Positions 60,191 through 64,000 of a stretch of DNA of 64,000 bases are shown piece after piece. Made by a program: the position numbers and the translations under genes. The notes beneath the pieces were generated by a model. That model did no database searches. It was not told the origin of the DNA and saw only the letters and a program-made list of their open reading frames with translations. The stretch spans positions 1 to 64,000 of the forward strand of contig CALXRU010000007.1 in assembly GCA_944390935.1 (NCBI GenBank), read 5' to 3'. This DNA is from Acidaminococcaceae bacterium (lineage in GTDB: Bacteria; Bacillota; Negativicutes; Acidaminococcales; Acidaminococcaceae). How positions within the stretch are numbered: position 1 is the first letter of the stretch; each line of letters begins with the position of its first letter.

Positions 60191-61111
60191 TCACGCACGC
60201 GGAAAATTCTTTTCGTAAACGGAGGTAATGCGCTCCGTTGTAACATGCGTATAAATCTGAGTAGTAGATAAATTAGCGTGGCCCAAAAGCTCCTGCACCG
60301 CCCTTAAATCCGCACCGTGGTCCAGCAAATGGGTGGCGAAGGTGTGCCGTATGGTATGCGGCGATACGTTTTTGCGCAGGGCCAGTTGTTTAATATATTT
60401 ATCAAGTATGCGGCGCACGCTGCGGTCCGTCAGCGGCCCACCCAGCCGGTTAACCAAAAGTTGCTCATGCGCTTTGGCGTGATATTTTGCCATTAGCTGG
60501 CCGCGCGCATCGTTAAGGTAACGCTCCACCGCCTCGCGGCAGGTATGCCCGATGGGCACAAGCCTGTCCTTGTTGCCCTTACCGTGCAGCAGCACAAACA
60601 TATTGCCAAGGTCGATGGTTTCAAGCGTCAGCCCCACAAGCTCCGAAACGCGGCAGCCGGTTGCGTATAAAAGCTCCAGCAGCGCCTGGTCCCGCATGCC
60701 AAGCTCGTCCGTTTTATCCGGCAGCTCCAAAAGCTCGTTAATTTCAAGCTCCTCTAAAAATACGGGCAGGTGCTTTTCCAGCTTCGGCGTCCGCACTTTA
60801 ACAAACGGGTTCTGCTTAACCCTGCTCTCCCGCTGTAAATATTTATAAAAAGAGCGCAGCGCCGATATGCGTCTGGCAATGGTTGTGCGCGCGTACTTTT
60901 TACCGTTCATCTCCGCAAGGTACGAACGGATATCGGGCACGCTGATGTCATTCCAGTTAAAGCCGCCGCTGTAACGTGTTTTTAAAAACTCAATAAACAC
61001 GGCGATATCGGCTCCATAATTTTTAACCGTCAGTGCCGAAGTGTTTTTTTCTACCGCAAGGTATTGCAAAAATTTCCGCACGTCGGGGTAAGCGCTAAAA
61101 TCCTCTTTCAT
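60191..61111 (-). CDS. xerC: XerC-type tyrosine recombinase
   Basis: 306 aa. The N-terminal SAM-like domain (FLQYLAVEKNTSALTVKNYGADIAVFIEFL) and the catalytic domain with ATGCRVSELVGL (Arg), the lysine beta-hairpin LHGKGNKDRLVPIG, HTIRHTFATHLLDHGADLRAVQELLGHANLSTTQIYTHV (His-x-x-Arg, His, Tyr) are complete. It resolves chromosome dimers at dif, or could be a CodV-type housekeeping recombinase; position between trmFO and codY matches xerC/codV of Bacillus. GAGGGATATTT precedes the ATG. Confidence 0.94.
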   Translation of the reverse strand: MKEDFSAYPDVRKFLQYLAVEKNTSALTVKNYGADIAVFIEFLKTRYSGGFNWNDISVPDIRSYLAEMNGKKYARTTIARRISALRSFYKYLQRESRVKQNPFVKVRTPKLEKHLPVFLEELEINELLELPDKTDELGMRDQALLELLYATGCRVSELVGLTLETIDLGNMFVLLHGKGNKDRLVPIGHTCREAVERYLNDARGQLMAKYHAKAHEQLLVNRLGGPLTDRSVRRILDKYIKQLALRKNVSPHTIRHTFATHLLDHGADLRAVQELLGHANLSTTQIYTHVTTERITSVYEKNFPRA

Positions 61112-61137
61112 AAATATCCCTCTTTTAAAGTAAAATT

Positions 61138-61166
61138 ATCGTATCATAAAGAGAAAATAATTTCAA
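61138..61166 (-). promoter_or_regulatory. Promoter of xerC-codY
   Basis: TTGAAA (61161-61166) and TACGAT (61138-61143) on the minus strand, 17-base spacer, TG in front of the -10. It starts 27 bases upstream of the xerC ATG. Confidence 0.72.
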
Positions 61167-61188
61167 TAAGCACAATATCTATTTTTAA

Positions 61189-61203
61189 AATTTTCTTGCA
61201 ATT
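61189..61203 (-). promoter_or_regulatory. Candidate CodY-binding box upstream of xerC-codY
   Basis: On the minus strand AATTGCAAGAAAATT matches the Bacillus-type CodY consensus AATTTTCWGAAAATT at 12 of 15 positions. It lies 23-37 bases upstream of the -35 box, a position fit for autoregulation. The CodY motif of this lineage is unknown to me, and AT-rich spacers give chance matches. Confidence 0.4.
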
Positions 61204-61229
61204 TTGTTTATTTTTATCGCATAAAATAC

Positions 61230-61256
61230 AAAAAGCAGCGGTTTTTAAGCCGCTGC
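61230..61256 (-). terminator. Terminator after trmFO
   Basis: On minus, GCAGCGG (61250-61256) pairs with CCGCTGC (61235-61241) around an 8-base loop, followed by TTTTTG. It separates topA-trmFO from the xerC-codY promoter. Confidence 0.85.
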
Positions 61257-61264
61257 CGTAATGT

Positions 61265-62599
61265 TTATGCTTCCGTATTTAATTGTTCCTGCACTTTGGC
61301 GAGCGCTTCCAAGGCACGCTCTGCCAGCATGGCGTTTTTGAATTTTTTGCCGCGCACACGCTTGCCCAGCGGCGGAATAAGGCCGTAGTTGACGTTCATC
61401 GGCTGGAAGTTTTTAATCTTCGGGCTGCTGATGTAATGCGCCAGCGCCCCGTGCGCCGTTTCCGCAGGGAAATCAACCGCAGGCTGCCCCAGCACTTTGC
61501 GCGCCGCGTGGATGCCTGCCATTAAACCGGACGCCGCCGATTCCACATAGCCTTCCACGCCTGTAAACTGCCCCGCAAAAAACAGGCGCGGGTTACTGCG
61601 CAGGCTGAAGTCGCTGTTTAACAGCTTCGGCGAATTGATGTATGTATTTTTATGCATCACGCCGTAGCGGACGAACTCTGCTTTTTCCAGCCCCGGTATC
61701 ATGCCGAACACACGCTTTTGCTCACCCCATTTTAAATGCGTCTGGAAGCCGACGATGTTGTACAGCGATGCAGCAGCGTCGTCCTGGCGCAGCTGTACCA
61801 CGGCGTAAGCCTCCTTGCCGGTGCGCTTGTCCACCAGCCCCACCGGCTTCAGCGGGCCAAAACGCATAGTGTCCTCGCCGCGGCGTGCCATTTCTTCAAT
61901 CGGCATGCACGCTTCAAAAAACACTTCTTTTTCAAAATCCTTCACGGGCGCAAGCGCCGCCGTGCGCAAAGCCTCCCAGAAGGCTAAATATTCTTCTTTG
62001 GTTTCAAACGGGCAGTTCAGGTAATCCGCGTCGCCCTTATCATAGCGGCTTGCCCTGTAAACCTTGCTGTAATCCAAGGAATCCGCCGTTACAATCGGCG
62101 CCGCCGCGTCGAAAAAGTGAAAATAATCTTCACCCGCAAGCTGTGCTATGCTTTCTGCCAGTTCGCCGTCCGTCAAAGGCCCGCTTGCGCAGATAACCAC
62201 GCCGGGCAGGCTTTGTAAATCCTTCACTTCTTCGTTTTTAACGGTAATCAGCGGATGGCTTTTTATTTTTGCCGTTACGGCGTCCGCAAAGCCTTCGCGG
62301 TCCACCGCCAGCGCACCGCCCGCCGGAACTTTGTGTTCATCGGCACAGGCCATGATAACGCTGTCAAGACGGCGCATTTCTTCTTTTAAAAGCCCAACGG
62401 CGTTTTCAATATTGCCTGCGCGCAGCGAGTTGCTGCAAACAAGCTCCGCAAATTTATCGGTTTTATGGGCAGCGTCGCTTTTCAGCGGGCGCTTTTCGTA
62501 CAGCATCACAGGCACGCCGCGCTGCGCAAGCTGCCACGCCGCTTCACAACCGGCCAGCCCTGCGCCTATAACGTGTACCGGCTCATTTACTTTTTGCAC
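61265..62599 (-). CDS. trmFO: Methylenetetrahydrofolate-tRNA-(uracil-5-)-methyltransferase
   Basis: 444 aa, full length. FAD-binding [21 protein letters not shown] at the N-terminus, [27 protein letters not shown] (about 50-76), [19 protein letters not shown] near the C-terminus and a late [10 protein letters not shown]. It makes m5U54 in the tRNA T-loop using folate, the Gram-positive-type alternative to TrmA. The start is GTG at 62599, overlapping the topA end by 17 bases, with a modest AAGG upstream. Confidence 0.96.
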   Translation of the reverse strand: MQKVNEPVHVIGAGLAGCEAAWQLAQRGVPVMLYEKRPLKSDAAHKTDKFAELVCSNSLRAGNIENAVGLLKEEMRRLDSVIMACADEHKVPAGGALAVDREGFADAVTAKIKSHPLITVKNEEVKDLQSLPGVVICASGPLTDGELAESIAQLAGEDYFHFFDAAAPIVTADSLDYSKVYRASRYDKGDADYLNCPFETKEEYLAFWEALRTAALAPVKDFEKEVFFEACMPIEEMARRGEDTMRFGPLKPVGLVDKRTGKEAYAVVQLRQDDAAASLYNIVGFQTHLKWGEQKRVFGMIPGLEKAEFVRYGVMHKNTYINSPKLLNSDFSLRSNPRLFFAGQFTGVEGYVESAASGLMAGIHAARKVLGQPAVDFPAETAHGALAHYISSPKIKNFQPMNVNYGLIPPLGKRVRGKKFKNAMLAERALEALAKVQEQLNTEA

Positions 62600-64000
62600 G
62601 TTTAGCAGCCCTTCCTTTATACGTTTTTACGGCATCCTCGCAGGCTTCGTTGGTGCAGAACAGCTTTTTGTCGCCGTTTCTGTCGGTACGTTCAAACAGA
62701 ACGTGCCCGCATTTGGGGCAGCGCTGTTCGGTCGGCCTGTCCCACGAGGTAAATTTGCATTCCGGATAGTTGGAGCAACCGTAGAAAATTTTGCGCGTTT
62801 TGGTTTTGCGCTCAATAATCTCGCCGCCGCAGTCCGGACATTTAACGCCGATTTTTTTCAGTATCGGCTTGGTGTTGCGGCATTCCGGGAAACCCGGGCA
62901 CGCCAAAAACTTGCCGTAGCGACCCTGCTTGTAAACCATCATGCGCCCGCATTTTTCGCACTTAACGTCGCTTACTTCCACCGGCGCTTCCACGGTTTCA
63001 ATTTCCTTGTCGGCCTTTTCCAGCAGATGAGAGAAAGGCTCGTAGAAGCTTTCCAGCACCTGGTTTTTATTGGCTTCGTGTTCGGCAATTTCGTCCAGTT
63101 CGGTTTCCAAATTTGCCGTAAACGGAATGTTGATGATGTCTTTAAAATACGTCGTCAGCATGTTGACAATCAGCTCGCCCAGTTCGGTGGATACCAGCTT
63201 TTTGCCGTCTTTGACGATGTAGCCGCGGTCCAGAATGGTCTGAATGGTCGGCGAATAGGTACTCGGGCGGCCGATGCCCTTTTCTTCCAGCTCTTTAACC
63301 AGCGTCGCTTCCGTAAAATGCGGGGGCGGCTCGGTAAAATGCTGTTCCGCAGGCAGCAGCTTGTAAAGCTTCAGCGCCGTCTGCGCGGGCAGATACGGAA
63401 CTTCCTTCTCTTTTTCGCTGGCCAGTTCTTTTTTATCGCTCAGCTTCAAAAAGCCGTCAAATTTCAGCACAGCGCCGCCTGCACGCAGCTGGTAGCCCGC
63501 CGCGCCGATAAGCAAAGTAGTTACGTCGTACAGCGCAGCCTTCATCTGGCAGGCCACGGTGCGGTTCCAGATAAGCGTATATAATTTCAGCTGGTCTTTG
63601 CTCAAATACGGCGCAACTTCCTCCGGCGTGCGCGCCACTGAAGTCGGGCGGATAGCCTCGTGCGCGTCCTGAGCGTTCTTTTTGCTGCTGTAAACATTAA
63701 CGTGCGCCGGTACGTATTCCTTGCCGTAGGTTTCGCCGATGTAGCTGCGCAGCTCTGCCGTCGCCACGTCGGATAAACGCACGGAGTCTGTACGCATATA
63801 AGTAATTAAGCCCACAGCGCCGCCTTTGCCGACGTTAACACCTTCGTAAAGCTGCTGTGCCAGCATCATCGTCTTTTTGGTGGAAAAGTTCAGCTTGCGC
63901 ACAGCGTCCTGCTGCAAACTGCTGGTAGTGTACGGCGGCAGCGGGTTGCGTTTGCGCTCTTTTTTGGTTGCTTCTTCCACAACGTAGGCAGCGCCTTTCA
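62583..64000 (-). CDS. topA: DNA topoisomerase I, C-terminal part (5' end beyond window)
   Basis: 472 codons plus stop are present; the gene enters from the right edge, so the Toprim domain is missing from view. The [20 protein letters not shown] segment and [14 protein letters not shown], whose tyrosine is the DNA-cleaving residue, are visible. Three C-terminal zinc ribbons follow: [11 protein letters not shown]...[17 protein letters not shown]...CSNYPEC and [10 protein letters not shown]...CTNEAC. It relaxes negative supercoils. A topA-trmFO-xerC-codY order is typical of Firmicutes. Confidence 0.97.
   Translation of the reverse strand, partial: KGAAYVVEEATKKERKRNPLPPYTTSSLQQDAVRKLNFSTKKTMMLAQQLYEGVNVGKGGAVGLITYMRTDSVRLSDVATAELRSYIGETYGKEYVPAHVNVYSSKKNAQDAHEAIRPTSVARTPEEVAPYLSKDQLKLYTLIWNRTVACQMKAALYDVTTLLIGAAGYQLRAGGAVLKFDGFLKLSDKKELASEKEKEVPYLPAQTALKLYKLLPAEQHFTEPPPHFTEATLVKELEEKGIGRPSTYSPTIQTILDRGYIVKDGKKLVSTELGELIVNMLTTYFKDIINIPFTANLETELDEIAEHEANKNQVLESFYEPFSHLLEKADKEIETVEAPVEVSDVKCEKCGRMMVYKQGRYGKFLACPGFPECRNTKPILKKIGVKCPDCGGEIIERKTKTRKIFYGCSNYPECKFTSWDRPTEQRCPKCGHVLFERTDRNGDKKLFCTNEACEDAVKTYKGRAAKRAKSK

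Noticed and set aside
60191-61111. The tyrosine recombinase as evidence of a mobile element or phage
   Set aside because: Sequence and place (trmFO-xerC-codY) match the housekeeping XerC/CodV gene.
62148-63584. A 478-codon open frame on the plus strand opposite trmFO and topA
   Set aside because: It runs antisense across two conserved overlapping genes and has no family features; it is a shadow of their codon bias.

Overview
The window is a contiguous bacterial chromosome segment. The core genes are those of a Firmicutes-lineage organism: sepF, ylmH, divIVA, codY, scpA/scpB, a ynzC-type DUF896 protein, and an ispH-rpsA fusion known from clostridia and relatives. It also carries an anaerobic (early-cobalt) B12 pathway, a monomeric [FeFe]-hydrogenase and a WbaP/Wzx/Wzy surface-glycan locus with dTDP-rhamnose genes. 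This mix fits an anaerobic, possibly diderm Firmicute (Negativicutes, for example a Phascolarctobacterium/Acidaminococcus-like gut bacterium). The taxonomic guess is inference from gene content; no 16S rRNA is present.

Layout. (1) 1-10016, minus strand: an unbroken run from a promoter at about 10,000: nfeD, floA, a membrane-anchored unknown, a PPK2-type polyphosphate kinase, a B12-binding radical SAM protein, pgeF, yggS, sepF, proC, ylmH, divIVA and the start of a histidine phosphatase. (2) 10017-10180: tRNA-Asn(GTT) with its own consensus promoter and a terminator. (3) 10186-24089, minus: a 14-gene cobalamin operon (cbiD-L-F-G-H-J-ET-A-B-cobD-apgM-like-cobQ-cobO-cbiC) behind a promoter, a cobalamin riboswitch and an intrinsic terminator. 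(4) 24118-26133, plus: ynzC, an RluA-type pseudouridine synthase and class II fructose-bisphosphate aldolase. (5) 26132-42276, minus: an AT-rich surface polysaccharide locus starting with WbaP and ending with rfbB, containing rfbA/C/D, three glycosyltransferases, a COG5610-type HAD protein, Wzy, a pyruvyltransferase-like protein, Wzx and an Fe-S F420-dehydrogenase-beta-like protein. (6) 42333-49959: dut, pnp, [FeFe]-hydrogenase-rubredoxin, a TVP38/TMEM64 membrane protein, recG and, on the plus strand, rpmB. (7) 50118-58541, minus: one nine-gene housekeeping run (M50 protease, scpA, scpB, rluB-type, BaiN/HI0933-type flavoprotein, cmk, plsC, ispH-rpsA, fni). (8) 58554-64000, minus: xerC-codY-paaG-like, then trmFO and the C-terminal part of topA.

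How the genes work together. The B12 operon takes a cobalt-precorrin-2-type intermediate to adenosylcobinamide phosphate. Chelatase, uroporphyrinogen methyltransferase and nucleotide-loop genes are not here, except possibly the apgM-like phosphatase. The glycan locus makes the dTDP-rhamnose donor, primes undecaprenyl phosphate with a sugar phosphate, extends the unit, flips it and polymerises it. The 1-10 kb block joins division-site proteins (SepF, DivIVA) with flotillin membrane organisation.

I saw no CRISPR array, transposase or phage genes. The signals I consider most worth checking are a run of perfect hairpins inside the coding sequence at 27662-27778, tandem 18-residue repeats in Wzy, the apgM-like gene in the B12 operon, a CodY-box-like site upstream of xerC-codY, and a terminator abutting the dut start.
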